The notes under the pieces: model-generated
The model's input: the letters and a program-made list of their open reading frames with translations, nothing else
Database searches by the model: none
Told to the model about the DNA's origin: nothing
Shown here: one piece after another, positions 1-9,949 of the stretch
Layout: every line of letters starts with the position of its first letter
Numbering within the stretch: position 1 is the stretch's first letter
Assembly (NCBI GenBank): GCA_003427395.1
Contig: BFEA01000210.1
Location: forward strand, 162,624-208,957
Length of the DNA stretch: 46,334 nt
From: Chara braunii
Lineage: Eukaryota > Streptophyta > Charophyceae > Charales > Characeae
Reading direction: 5' to 3'
Position numbers and translations under genes: made by a program

Positions 1-258
1 CCTTTTCGAACTCAGGGCCTGATGTTACCGCCTTTTGCTGTTATTTCTGCCTTTTCGAACTACAGCCATTTTTTTGTTGCCCATTCGTGTTTTTTTTGCC
101 CTTTCGAAACCAAAAGGTGATATAAACGTACTTGCCCCTTATAATTTATAAGATTGCTCAAGAAGTCCTAGAAATAGTCTAGTGGGCCTTGCCCCTTAGT
201 CTGAACATAGTACCAGTTGAGCCTGCTCCTTAGCTTACCATAAGGAGTGGAGCCCTCT
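1..258. other. Unassigned 5' edge sequence
   Basis: No gene is recognised. The first 120 bases are T-rich and repeat a CTTTTCGAA word three times, at about 3, 52 and 102. This suggests a degenerate tandem repeat that continues outside the window. Confidence 0.3.
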
Positions 259-393
259 CTAGCTTAGAGCGGCTTGGAGACCTCAGCAAGCGACTGACTA
301 CAAAGAGTGAGAAAAGACACTGCACCCTAGCTTAGAGCGGCTCGGAGACCGCAGCAAGGGACTGACTTCCAAAGAGTGAGAAAAGACACTGCA
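259..393. repeat. Tandem duplication, about 67-bp unit, 2 copies
   Basis: Copy 1 (259-324) and copy 2 (327-393) both begin CTAGCTTAGAGCGGCT and end GAAAAGACACTGCA. They differ by only a few substitutions, and the period is 68 bp. A minus-strand frame overlaps the second copy but has no recognisable domain, so I do not call a gene here. Confidence 0.85.
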
Positions 394-799
394 TCCACAA
401 GAACATAGAGTGCTTCACGCAGAGGCCTCTAGGGCGGGCATGAGGTAGAATGGCAAGTGGAAATTGAGTTGGGTTACTTGGGTATTGATAGGGCCCCCTT
501 CTCCTTACTTGTGCCTCATGCAATCGCCTGGCTAACTCTCGCCTGTTCAGTTTGCTCAATTCAACTGCAGACAAGGGTTGAAGAAGAGCATCCGCCATCT
601 CCCTTAGGGCTTAGGGCACACTCTGACCCATAATCCCTTGTTTGTTGGGCACCAGAAGGACTCTGAAATGAAAAATGTGTTTGATCACCAGATGCTGAGA
701 AGTCGTCTGCAACGGGAGCACTGCAACTCCTGTGAGAAAATGGTTGTGCTGTTCCTGGAGATAGGAATTCATGGAAACCGAGCCATCCGATTAAACACA

Positions 800-868
800 A
801 ACAGGCAGACAGGCAGGCAAGCAAGCAACCAGGAAGGCAGGCAGACAGACAGACAGACAGACAGACAG
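800..868. repeat. CAGG/CAGA microsatellite
   Basis: A degenerate CAGG-rich stretch runs into a pure (CAGA)n run at about 842-868. Open frames crossing it on both strands are low-complexity artefacts. Confidence 0.9.
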
Positions 869-949
869 CTCAACTGCCATTTACATTGCTGCTGGCTGGT
901 GGAGGCAGTGGCGGTGGACCAGCAGGAAGGAAGAAGCAAAAGGAAGTCA

Positions 950-1147
950 GGTGTAACTTCAGTAGAGTCACAAAAACGAGTTATAAATTGCAGTATGGGG
1001 CAAGATACAGTTTGCAATTGCGCTTCGGGCACCCTACCTGACCAGAAAGCTGGGTTGTATACATTGCCCGGACTGCAATTTTAAACTGTATCTTGGCCCA
1101 TAGCGCAATTATAACTCGTTTTTGTGATTCCCATGTAGTTTCCCCAA
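950..1147. mobile_element. MITE-like inverted-repeat element
   Basis: The left arm (about 950-1021) and right arm (about 1075-1147) are inverted repeats of about 57-70 bp at roughly 85-90% identity. Both contain CACAAAAACGAGTTATAA and AAGATACAGTTT in mirrored order. The spacer is about 53 bp. There is no coding capacity, so a non-autonomous DNA transposon or fold-back element is most likely. I could not define the exact ends or a target duplication. Confidence 0.7.
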
Positions 1148-1440
1148 AAAAGAAACTTTGCTCAGGATCTTGTACAACAACACATCCCGCAGGGTTCAGA
1201 GCAACAGAATACTTTCCAACAGCCACCCAATGGCCTGGTCGATCCGCCAAGGGACCCATCAGCCACCCCGATCTTCCTATTTATAATGGAGGCCACCACA
1301 TCCGTCCTAAGAAAAGACCTCTTAATCGACCGGTTGTGGACCCAACAAAATAATCCCTGTCACAACTTTTCCCTACCTACCGGTTTGATGTTCACCGGCG
1401 TCTTGACAGTTTTTTTTTTTTGTGTTTTTTTTTTTGATAA
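1148..1440. other. Unassigned; T-rich retroposon tail at its end
   Basis: No gene is seen. The stretch ends with T runs (about 1409-1434) followed by ACCGGGCCCGTGCCCAA. That is the same join of a T tract to an ACCGGGCCCGGTGCCC-like word found at 20940-20980 and 29385-29410. It marks the 3' end of a minus-strand poly(A) retroposon. Confidence 0.4.
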
Positions 1441-1449
1441 CCGGGCCCG

Positions 1450-1878
1450 TGCCCAATTCGCTGCTCCAACTCGTCTTTCCAGACTTTGGTCAAAGCAATG
1501 GAGGCCTTCAGATCCGCATCAGAGATGACAGTCAATTGGTCCAAGCAGACGAGGCACCTCCCTCCTCAGCCAAGTGGCATCACATCACAAGTGCCTTGGT
1601 CCAGAGGGGAGCAGGCACTTTGATATCTGGGAAGCATGGCCAATAAGCAAGGGACTTGGGCAGGTATAGGACATAACCTGATAGCTAAAGCCATGACATG
1701 CCTGGCACCATGCAAAAACACACAAGCCTCTCGCCTAGGTAGGACTTTGATCATGAACACATTAGTCTTCTCAACATTGTCGTATTTGGCTTCCATATGG
1801 TCCCTCCCTGATGAACAATTAAAAGCCTTAAAGGCTCGCATTAGATGCTTCTTATGGACAGGTGATATATTTTTTTGA
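1450..1878 (+). pseudogene. LINE reverse transcriptase fragment (C-terminal part)
   Basis: One frame (codons starting at 1498, 1501 and so on) reads through the end of a non-LTR retrotransposon RT domain. It contains FRSASEMTVNWSKQ (the 'F...SG..IN..KS' type segment), then YLGS, then SRLGRTLIMNTLVFSTLSY and KARIRCFLWTGD. The last two match the 'L+GR..L...VL....Y' and 'I..FLW' landmarks that follow the RT palm in plant LINEs. An in-frame TGA at 1621-1623 breaks it. The 5' side is cut by a T-rich retroposon and the 3' side by a stop just before a T run at 1869. It is a dead, 5'- and 3'-truncated copy. Family membership is firm, the exact clade is not. Confidence 0.8.
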
Positions 1879-1938
1879 AAGGATGCTCTGATCCATTCGG
1901 GGGGAGCAACACATGCTGGGAACCGGGACCAGCGTCCC
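1869..1938 (-). mobile_element. Short poly(A) retroposon, subfamily A
   Basis: Read on the minus strand it starts GGGACGCTGGTCCCGG, passes through a CCCAGCATGTGTTGCTCC segment and ends in an A run (the T run at 1869-1876). The same order recurs at 35521-35592. The head folds as a GCTGG...CCAGC stem-loop. Confidence 0.65.
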
Positions 1939-1987
1939 TTATGAATTGTACATCTTTTGAACACGCAATCATCAGGACATAACCACT

Positions 1988-2137
1988 GTGTTGGAACCGG
2001 GTCCAGCGTCCCATGTCAATCTTTGTCAACCGTTCCTCCTTTTCTTATCTCGTACTCCCTGTGCCAAAAAAGTTTAAAATGTTTAAAATTAAAAAAAAGA
2101 CCTAACATCTCGTGCTGAGAACTGGGCTCAGTGTCCC
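1988..2137 (-). repeat. Two more head segments of the short retroposon family
   Basis: Minus-strand heads are visible at 1988-2012 (GGGACGCTGGACCCGG...) and 2114-2137 (GGGACACTGAGCCCAG...CTCAGC). An A-rich tail lies at about 2065-2100 (AAAATTAAAAAAAAG). In the second head the stem has changed to CTGAG/CTCAG, keeping the pairing. Confidence 0.55.
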
Positions 2138-2149
2138 ATTAACATACTT

Positions 2150-2880
2150 TGGGGCCAGTTCTTTAAACACTAGGGGGAACTTCACAAGTGATAACGGGTG
2201 GGGGGGGAGGGGTCTGGAAAGCCCGTCACCGGTCTTAGGGGGGTGCCAGGGTCTATTGCAGTCCATGCTTTGGGTGGGGAGGGAACCAGTGTGTTGTAGC
2301 AGTTATCTGGCGCCTGACACAGGGTGAAGAAGTTCTTGTCCCCTCTCCGTCTACCTGCTCAGTCAATTCTCTAGCTCCTGGAGTACTTAAGTCCAGTGGT
2401 CATCTCTCAGATCCCCTTTTGGACAATTCGCCAATTCATTCTGTATTTGGGATGCTAGACCCATTTTCCAGCAGGTGATGCTCCCCACCAATAGATGGAG
2501 TATCTCCCCAGGTGCTAGCGGGGCCTGCTCTTACCAGCACCACTAGCACTACAGGGGACTGTTTAAAAAAACAAAAAAGGGTCTATTGCAGTCCAGTTCC
2601 AAAAGAACAGTTGTAGTCTCTGGGTACTTGTCCCCCCGCCTCCCCTCCCCCTCCATGGGGGGTATCTCCTGACCAAGATACGCCTACCATCCATCCCCCC
2701 CTCCTTCCTCCCAACCATTCTTTGCAGAAACGTGCGATCATTGCATCAATGTCTTTCCTGGTATGCACAAAACTTATTCGTTGTCTGGCCATCTGCCACT
2801 GGTTTGTGATCTCTGCTTGTACCAGTTGCCTGACCACCTCATTTACCTCCCCCTCCTCCACCCATGCCCCCTCTTTTTTT
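2150..2880 (-). pseudogene. LINE ORF2 3'-end fragment, split by a retroposon
   Basis: The minus-strand frame over 2583-2861 encodes IARFCKEWLGGRRGGWM. It aligns with the C-terminal tail of the LINE at 36.4-37.9 kb (KLNKFCMDWLGGEQGG). On the other side of the insertion at 2266-2577 the frame resumes with WTAIDPG and GFPDPSPPPT, the counterpart of FPDLFPPSHNT in the 36-kb copy. The 5' end on the minus strand is cut by another poly(A) retroposon at 2872. Confidence 0.7.
2266..2577 (+). mobile_element. Poly(A) SINE-like retroposon with target-site duplication
   Basis: An 18-bp direct repeat, AGGGTCTATTGCAGTCCA, flanks the insertion at 2248-2265 and 2578-2595. The insert ends in an A-rich tail (2564-2577). 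It interrupts a LINE frame that reads on cleanly on both sides. Its 3' half carries GGGATGCTAGACCC...CCAGCAGG (2449-2475) and the GTGCTAG...CTAGCAC hairpin (2512-2549). It appears to be the most complete copy of this family in the window, about 312 bp, with no coding capacity. Confidence 0.8.
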
Positions 2881-3130
2881 TGTTTTTTTTTTTGAAAGAC
2901 GGCCCGAGTTAATGCTAGGGGTGCTGGTAGGAGCAGACACCACTAGCACACTCGGGGAGGCTCCATCTATTGGTGGGAGCAGCACCTGCTGGGAAACGGG
3001 TCCAGCATCCCATATACAGAATGATTCGGAAAACAGTCAGGAAGAGCCGGAAACCAGAACAAAAGGCCAGGACCTGCCAGCATTGATTACTCTGGGTTCA
3101 GAGGATTGACTGAGCAGGTTGATATATAGC
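2872..3130 (-). mobile_element. Poly(A) retroposon, subfamily B
   Basis: The T-rich tract at 2873-2893 is the poly(A) tail on the minus strand. The body contains the hairpin TGCTAG...CTAGCA (2913-2949), the CCATCTATTGGTGG word (2962-2975) and the head TGGGATGCTGGACCCG. Beyond the head, GATTGACTGAGCAGG near 3105 matches the 5' half of the full copy at 2266-2577 in reverse orientation. Confidence 0.7.
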
Positions 3131-3444
3131 ACTGCTGATGACACCCTTCTCCCTCCAGCTGTACTCTTCCACCCAATCTACCCTTCCTTTTTAAATGAAA
3201 AAACCTTTATCGAGAAAAGGCAATCTCCCATCACAGCTGGCCATGTACAGCATTCCTGTCCTTGGAGACACGAGGGAACCCCTGGAGGACACCAGTGGGT
3301 CCACTCGTCTCTCCCTCCCCTGAACCGGCCGCCCGCCCAGATAAGCTCAGCATTCCTCCTGATAGCTGAAATTTGTGGGCTTGAAGATAAAAAACATGAG
3401 AAGAATCATAGAGAATTACCGTGAACTAGATACCGGCCTCTGGA

Positions 3445-3780
3445 TATACTGCTTTTTCACCAGACCCTCTCCTCCAAAGACAACGGGTGTGGTGGGAAAG
3501 GATCGGAGAAATTGTCTGCGGGCCGCAGGGGACGCTGGGGTCCACCTCTGTCCAGTCTTTGAAGGAGAGGCGATAATCCCGGGGGACTTCGGCTCGTGTG
3601 CCCACCTCTCTCCCTTGGCCTTCCCCACTCTTCTCTCCTGACCAGTATACCCTTCCTACCCACCCCTCCCTCCTCCACCCTAGCCAGTCTTCGACAAACT
3701 AAGTAATCCTGTCCGCTATGTCCTTGTCTAGTGTCCTTTTGGTCTCCTGCCACCTCTGAGTAAGTTCCAGTCGAAAGTGG
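3445..3780 (-). pseudogene. LINE ORF2 3'-end fragment
   Basis: The minus strand translates to RWQETKRTLDKDIADRI, then FVEDWLGWRREGWVGRVYWSG, then PRDYRLSFKDWTEVDPS. This has the same spacing of landmarks (DI, DWLG, GW, W.G, DYR..F..WT) as the tail of the LINE at 36.4-37.9 kb. It is a separate, divergent subfamily. Only the extreme C-terminus is present. Confidence 0.65.
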
Positions 3781-3989
3781 GTTTTGAACTGATCCCTCCT
3801 TTCCTCGCCCTCCACCCTGTTTCTTTCTAATTCCTTTTCTTTTTTTATATTATTGAACTCTTGCAGTTGCTTGCCAGCATTGATTACCCTGGAAGCCCAG
3901 AGGATTGACTTTGCAGGATGCCTGGCAAAACCATGAATAGCTAAGTCTCCCTTTTATGCTGCAGACAGTCCTTTGATTTGGTGACCAGT

Positions 3990-4256
3990 ACCTGGGTACC
4001 AGTCTTCCCAGCAGTGTCTTAGGTGGACCGACCTGATGTGAAAGGGGGGCAGGGAGGCTGATTGGTTCTGCACCCAAGGGGCGACTGGGGCAGACAGCCT
4101 GTACCTCCCACTTATCCATCCTGATAGGTCTCCCTAGGGATCTGTTGGACGGGTTCCCCTGTGTCACGACCATACCAGCTCAATTCAGCCAAGGTGTTGT
4201 TGGGTGAGGGGAACAGGTCTGGGAATTCAAAGGCAGGGGGGAGTGGGTTGTCGTTG

Positions 4257-4288
<32 letters not shown>

Positions 4289-5275
4289 GATAAACGGCTG
4301 AACTGCTAGCGGTGGTGATGAGAGCATCCACCACTAGCAGCCCAGCGTTGGGGATTGCAGTCCACTCACGGAAGATCAGTCGGTAGTTCTTCTGTGATGT
4401 GTACAACCGATCGTTGTTATCCCATTGCCAGCCATCCCATTGGCCCCTTGCAATCCATCCTCCCTGTTCCCCCTCCAGCCGGTCCTTGCAGAATTCATTT
4501 AGTTTTTGGATAATGTCTGATCTTTTTGTAACAACTTTCGTCACATGTACCATCTTTTTCCACTGCGCTCTTATTGCTGTTTCGATCATGTCTTTAATCA
4601 TTTCCATCATCTCGCCCCTTTCTACATGGTCACCTTCCAGTACTAGAGTACATTTGCGATGCCATATGGCCCGTAGTACCGCCTCCCTCCCAATCCTAAA
4701 TAAGTTGGCCGTGAAGGCTGAGGTTTGCGTGGTCCAATGTCCAGTTAGTAGGGCTCTCCACTCCCACGGCCACTCCCCGCCAGTGTCTAGTTGGTTCCAA
4801 ATCCGAACCCACCCCCGCCAAATCAGGATTGAAGTTGGACACTGCAGGAAGAGGTGTTCTATCGTCTCGCTTGCCTTTCGAGAGGGAAAACCCTCCTTGC
4901 ACGTTAGGCACCAAGGAAGGGCTAAGCTTTTCTGCTCTAGGTGAGTATGGTCAATGACCCATGCATTTGTGGGTAGGCTGGGCGATCGGCCATTGAAGCG
5001 AGCCAGTCTTGGCCGGTTTAGATTTTACCTCTTTAAATCACTTTATTGGCCTCAGGACTTCTAGTGGAACATTTAAATGTCTTGCCCAGCGGTCTACTAT
5101 GTCGTCCCTCAGGTTTAATCATGAGCATCCGTTAGGTTGCTTTCACGCCCAGGTATTTCCGACCTAAATGCCACCCATAAGTCCCCATCTCCTAGGACCC
5201 TCACCCTTTGGACTGATTCAACCTCAACCCAGTAAACTTCATCCGACACTCCCCTGATCAACCGGTTTCGTTACG
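3990..5275 (-). pseudogene. LINE ORF2 C-terminal region, decayed
   Basis: This block is collinear with the LINE at 36.38-37.64 kb over about 1.2 kb. Shared landmarks include GACCGACC near 4027, the QWKKMVHVTKVVTKRSDI tail domain, cysteine-containing zinc-finger remnants around 4860-4920, and CTTCATCCGACACTCC near 5237. The frame is broken many times. A retroposon with a target duplication lies inside it (4261-4345). Homology stops near 5275, where the AT-rich LTR-element interior begins. Confidence 0.75.
4261..4345 (-). mobile_element. 5'-truncated poly(A) retroposon with target duplication
   Basis: CGTTGGGGATT occurs at 4252-4262 and again at 4346-4356, on either side of a 27-bp T run (poly(A) on minus) and a body of about 57 bp. 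The body is almost entirely one hairpin: CTGCTAG at 4303-4309 pairs with CTAGCAG at 4334-4340, and GGTGG pairs with CCACC inside. A clear insertion into the surrounding LINE. Confidence 0.85.
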
Positions 5276-8200
5276 TGTGAGCACTTCGTTGCCACCATAG
5301 GGTCCACAAGACCGTTTTCCTTCCCAGGGAGAACATGTTCTTTTTGAAAGTCCTGTGTTGTAGAGCCCTTGACTTGATCAGAGACAGGAAACCACACATC
5401 CCAATGACATCTACCAAATGCACTGGTTTGCGACACGCTCAATTTCATCCAAAACAGTTTTTTTGGTCCTTCTCGTCAGACTTTATCAACTCAAACTTTG
5501 CTTACCACGCCCTTAAATCTATTAACCACCTTTCACACGAAGGAGGTCTCTCTCAATAGGTCTCCCAACCATCCCTCTCTTTCTAGGATGAGCTATCACG
5601 CGACCCCTTTTTAAAACACCTTTCTTTTGAAGATGAGTCTTCCAATAAACAACATTACCACATTCCTTAAACTGAAGGGGTCTCAACCATAAAACAACTT
5701 AAACTGAGAGACCAACATATGGGTCCTCTTCACAACTCAACCATAAAACATTCGGCATGGTAAGCCTCTGAGTCTCATAGACTCGCAAAATCCAATAGGA
5801 TTTTCACACTTCTGTCACAAAACAACTGCACTACCTCTCCTTATACTCGGCCCTTTCACCCGTCCGTAGGCAGATTGCACGAGTATACCGAAGAGTAGAC
5901 AGCATTCACATTCACACAATCCAATACACATGAGATGTATCACACACATCTCTCACACAAAATCATCATACAACAGGATAAAGCTACACATGTGAGAGCG
6001 ATTGTGGTCGCCATATACAAGGAGTAGTCTCAGACAAAATCCCAACTCAATATATACACAGGGATATAATATTCCAACTCAACCCAAACAATCATAGTTT
6101 TGATTTACATCTATTACATATAGAGTCGAACAATCTCAACCCAAACTGGCACCAGTGGTCCAGTATCGCCCAAAAATTCATGGCCTCCTCAGTCAGAGTT
6201 AAACGGAAACAACTCTAAACAGGTGTAATCGCACCCCTCAAATTGGAGGGATCCAAGTAACCCAAGACATATCCGAATATCCAACCCATAACACAAGGTT
6301 TATCATGCCTCAATCAATCATAAGCTTACAACAGTCTCGAATCGAAGCATCGCGCATACTCCTCTCTCATATCTCAACACAACTCACGTAGCAAGAGGCT
6401 TAGCACACTAACTCTCGAGGTCATAGCGTTCTAAAACCATAACTCAGGACCCACTCAATTTAGACCAGCTCCTATATACAGACGTACGGGCGCATACCCT
6501 TTCATAACTCAGGGTGGTATGGTTAAAACTAATCTCAGCCCTTAAAACACAATCAACTCGTCTTGAATCGGCGATTTGAAGTTAAGGCTTCAAGGGTAGA
6601 GATGTTAGAACACAATTATCAGTATGATAACGAGAGGCGTATGCTGGACGTTTTCTGTGATGGGCAGAACCCAGACCAGAGCGAAGACAACTCAGGATGC
6701 CTTATGCAAAGGAAGATCCTAACATAGCGTTACTCGTTAGAAAGGAAGATGGACTCGAGGTATCCTTGCTGAGGAGAGTCAAGGAATGAGAGTATATCTC
6801 TTTCTGGTGGGGGACATTGATGGAGATGGGTATTTTCGCTTGGATCGAGTCCGACTTTAATGATGATGAAGATTGTGCAATCGTAAGGGTAACCCTGTAC
6901 GCATCTTCCTCATTCTGAGTCAAGCATGGGGTCGAGTTGACACTTGGGCACAGGAGCATGTTTGCGATGCCATTGAGAATAGTTGAGGGAGCTACGACAA
7001 AATGGACAAGAAGAAGGGTCCATGAAAGGGAAGAGCGAGTGATGACCGATGCAAAAGTCAAGCGTGTCGATGAATTTGGGCTTCCTTCTGCCCTATTGCG
7101 AGTCGTCCTGCCTAAGTTTCTGGTAGAGAAGTGTTTCAGGGGACAAGAAAGGGTAGGGGCCGCAGCAGAAGCCGTTTTGAGGACGCGTGAATGGGGATAT
7201 GAGCGTTTTACGTGCAGACTGAGATATGACATGTACATGGACCAAAGGTTTTTACCCCATAGTCAAGGACTAAGGGACATGGTTAATATTTTAGATGCCT
7301 ATGCGAGCTCCCACGATCCAGATGACAGGGTTGTAGATTGGGATGAGGTCCGGAGAGTAGCAGGGCGATAGAGGGTGCCCTTGTATTCTGCCAAGGAACG
7401 TCTCCTAGGAACTTGTGTATGTACGTGCACATGAGAGTCAAGGTAGGAGGCTAACTGATTGTGTGATTCCGACCCTTTGTTTTAGTTTACAGGATCTTGA
7501 CTACATACAGAACGGGTAAGAAGAGGTGTATATATGCCTTTAGTGCATTAGGTGTACATGTCAGATCATAAGAGGTCTCAGGTTAAATTGGATAAGCAGG
7601 TCTTCAGACTTTTGCGTTTACTCAAGGGTAGATTGGTTAGAGTATGAGAATGAACCTCACGTATGTATGGGTCGCTGAAGCTAAGAAACGGATGAGGGTA
7701 TCGTTTGTGATATAGGCCTGAGTACATCATGAGGTCATGTGAGGATGAGATCTTACTAGGAGGACTCATTTGACTTTGGTGATGGTATTTGTCCTTTGTT
7801 AAAGCGTATACCTTCATCCAGGAATGTCTTCCTACTCCTTCCCAGTGTTTACGACCACCCAGCTTAGAGAATAATAATACTGATAATATATCACAATAAT
7901 ACTGTATTCATAGATATCAAAAATTCATAATTATAACACTCGTGGAAAACGATATATTACCATAGTAACTGACATCAATAATACCCATAATAATCAAACA
8001 CAGCATACACAAACTAGTCAGCTACTCAAAGCATATACAAATATTTCATAACGACATGCCTACATCAATAGGCATAACATATGGTAGACACATTATGATC
8101 AGAGATACGATTGTCAACAGTTAACATTCTCAGACATAATATTTGTGAGAGTACCACACTTTACTTCCCAGCTCTGACATAAGTATATTGTGGAGAGGGG

Positions 8201-9931
8201 CAGTGCAATCCTTTTCAGAAAGGATAACATCTTAAATCCCCGAGTCTCACTCAAGGACCAAGCCTTACTGCTTCTCCCTTCGATTCCAACACTTGCCAAT
8301 AAAATAAACAACCTCACCATACACGCTTCGGGTGGTGTCACCCCGTCCTGCGCTGGTGAACCCACTTGACAAAAAAATAGTTGGGGATTTACCCCTTACT
8401 TTTCTGTGGAAAGTAGTAGTCGCTTCCCTTATAGATCATGGCCTAACAAGGCTCAAACACTCTCCTCCTATTCAGTAGTAGTGTAGTCATTTTATCACAA
8501 AAGATACAACAGCAACACCCCACTATGGACCAGAAACATAGTTCGCGTGGGTCTCACTACTACTTACAAGACAAGATTATAACTTCTTCAAAGTCATCTC
8601 TCAGGGGAACGATAACATAGGATTGCAGCCTTCTTTAGGGTAGGCCTTACACATTGACTATTTCCTGAGACGAACTTATCTCAAGGAAGCAGTCACTCCA
8701 TTCACCCCTGAATCCGCATCAGACGTGGATCATGCGCAGTATCTCTACCCCCTCTTTGAGGAGCAATCCAAACACACAAACCTTAATAGACAACCATGAA
8801 TCGATAATCGGACTTGAGACACTCATATAAATCCTTGCAGACTGAATAGTTCAAATACATACTTCAGATACATGGCCAATGTAAATATTTTTGACAAGGA
8901 TAATTATTAAAGGAAATGTAATCATCAATCACATAACCTTACATAATTAAACATTAGGCAAGCATACTCATATAAGATCTGACATATATGGATGAGTTCA
9001 ACATATAACTCAAATAGAAATGCCCTCAAACAGTTAGTCTCAAGTGTTTAGCTCCAATTCATAGATTCAAGTGGATGGTTCAAACCTGGAAAGGTTCAAG
9101 CGAAAATCTAACATCAATTACAACCCATTGCCTCATCAAAGGTAGGCAAAATAATTTAAGTGTTAGCTCCTTCACTGTTACTCCAACTAACTCTAGGATC
9201 AGATATGCTCTTTAACAACAAGGGTGTCATGCAAATCTACTACTTCCCGTAGTCCTTTCCATTGAGGTCATAGTACGGTGCTCACTATACCTATTCACCG
9301 CTATATACGCCCAACTCAAAACACATCGCACGTGGCAGACCTCACACTTTCATGGCCATATAAGCCGAATAAACCGCTTAGAGCCCAGACTCAGGGATCC
9401 CATATCCAAATTCATAAAGTTTTGGGTCTCCTTAGCCCAACTTTCCTCGAAACCCTTCGATGACTTCCAACATAATAGGCTCCCTTACAAGTCATTGGCC
9501 TTACCCTAAACCCAACGTACCCTATAGCCTTTTATGACCACTCGGGTAACTCTTTTAGACATAATAGGTACCTTATAGGGCCTACTCCGCGATTAGCCAT
9601 AATGATACTTCCTCATCTCACCTTAGTCATATCAAACATAAAAAACATCATCCAGACCCGCCAATTATCAGGATCATAAAAGGTACCAACTCTGACTACC
9701 ATCATACTAGCCAAAGTACGTGAGCACATAGTCAAAACGTTTATCCTTCCTGTGTCATCGTTACTGCACTAGCCACAACCATCTCACACAATCAACTCTC
9801 ACTCGCCCTTTATCCAATGCCACAAATCGATTAGTCATAAAAAGTTCAACAAATACTTCCCACTTTGCGTATTTCTCATATTCCCATACCCGGATGTCGT
9901 TCCACCAGGGACAACGGCAAACAACCGTTAT
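5276..9931 (-). mobile_element. Internal region of giant-LTR retrotransposon, no intact gag-pol
   Basis: This lies on the inner side of the PBS and is therefore the expected internal region of the minus-strand LTR element. It is AT-rich, and on the plus strand it is C-rich and G-poor except between about 6570 and 7850. I found no protease, RT, integrase or zinc-knuckle motif and no second LTR. The element is either non-autonomous, broken by the LINE region near 5275, or rearranged. Confidence 0.5.
6600..7371 (+). pseudogene. Unrecognised coding-like remnant
   Basis: The longest clean frame is 6937-7371, about 144 codons from its ATG. Its composition is protein-like: many D, E, R and K, few low-complexity runs, with segments such as ECFRGQ-like VEKCFRGQERVGAAAE and REWGYERFTCRLRYDMY. 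Upstream, other frames continue in a similar style (EDPNIALLVRKEDGLEV, then FWWGTLMEMGIFAWIESD) but are separated by stops, which suggests frameshift decay. I do not recognise the family. It sits in the block where strand composition is reversed, so it may be an inverted piece of the LTR element's own coding region. Confidence 0.35.
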
Positions 9932-9949
9932 CCCCGGCAACGGCGCCAC
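9932..9949 (-). promoter_or_regulatory. Primer-binding site (tRNA-Asp type)
   Basis: On the minus strand TGGCGCCGTTGCCGGGGA starts 2 bp inside the LTR end at 9952. It is the complement of the plant tRNA-Asp 3' end (TCCCCGGCAACGGCGCCA), the primer used by several plant Gypsy lineages such as Athila/Tat. It fixes the element's orientation as minus. Confidence 0.9.

Noticed and set aside
332-598. 88-codon minus-strand frame with a helical-looking N-terminus
   Set aside because: Its C-terminal half reads through a tandem duplication, it has no recognisable domain, and it lies among repeats. I judged it a chance frame.
6702-7238. 178-codon minus-strand frame
   Set aside because: It is antisense to the more protein-like plus frame, is serine/leucine-rich without motifs, and fits a shadow frame.
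5276-9931. Second LTR of the left element
   Set aside because: I looked for the TGTCGGTGCGAATACCC end, the hairpin array and the threefold motif here and found none, so no 3' LTR is claimed.
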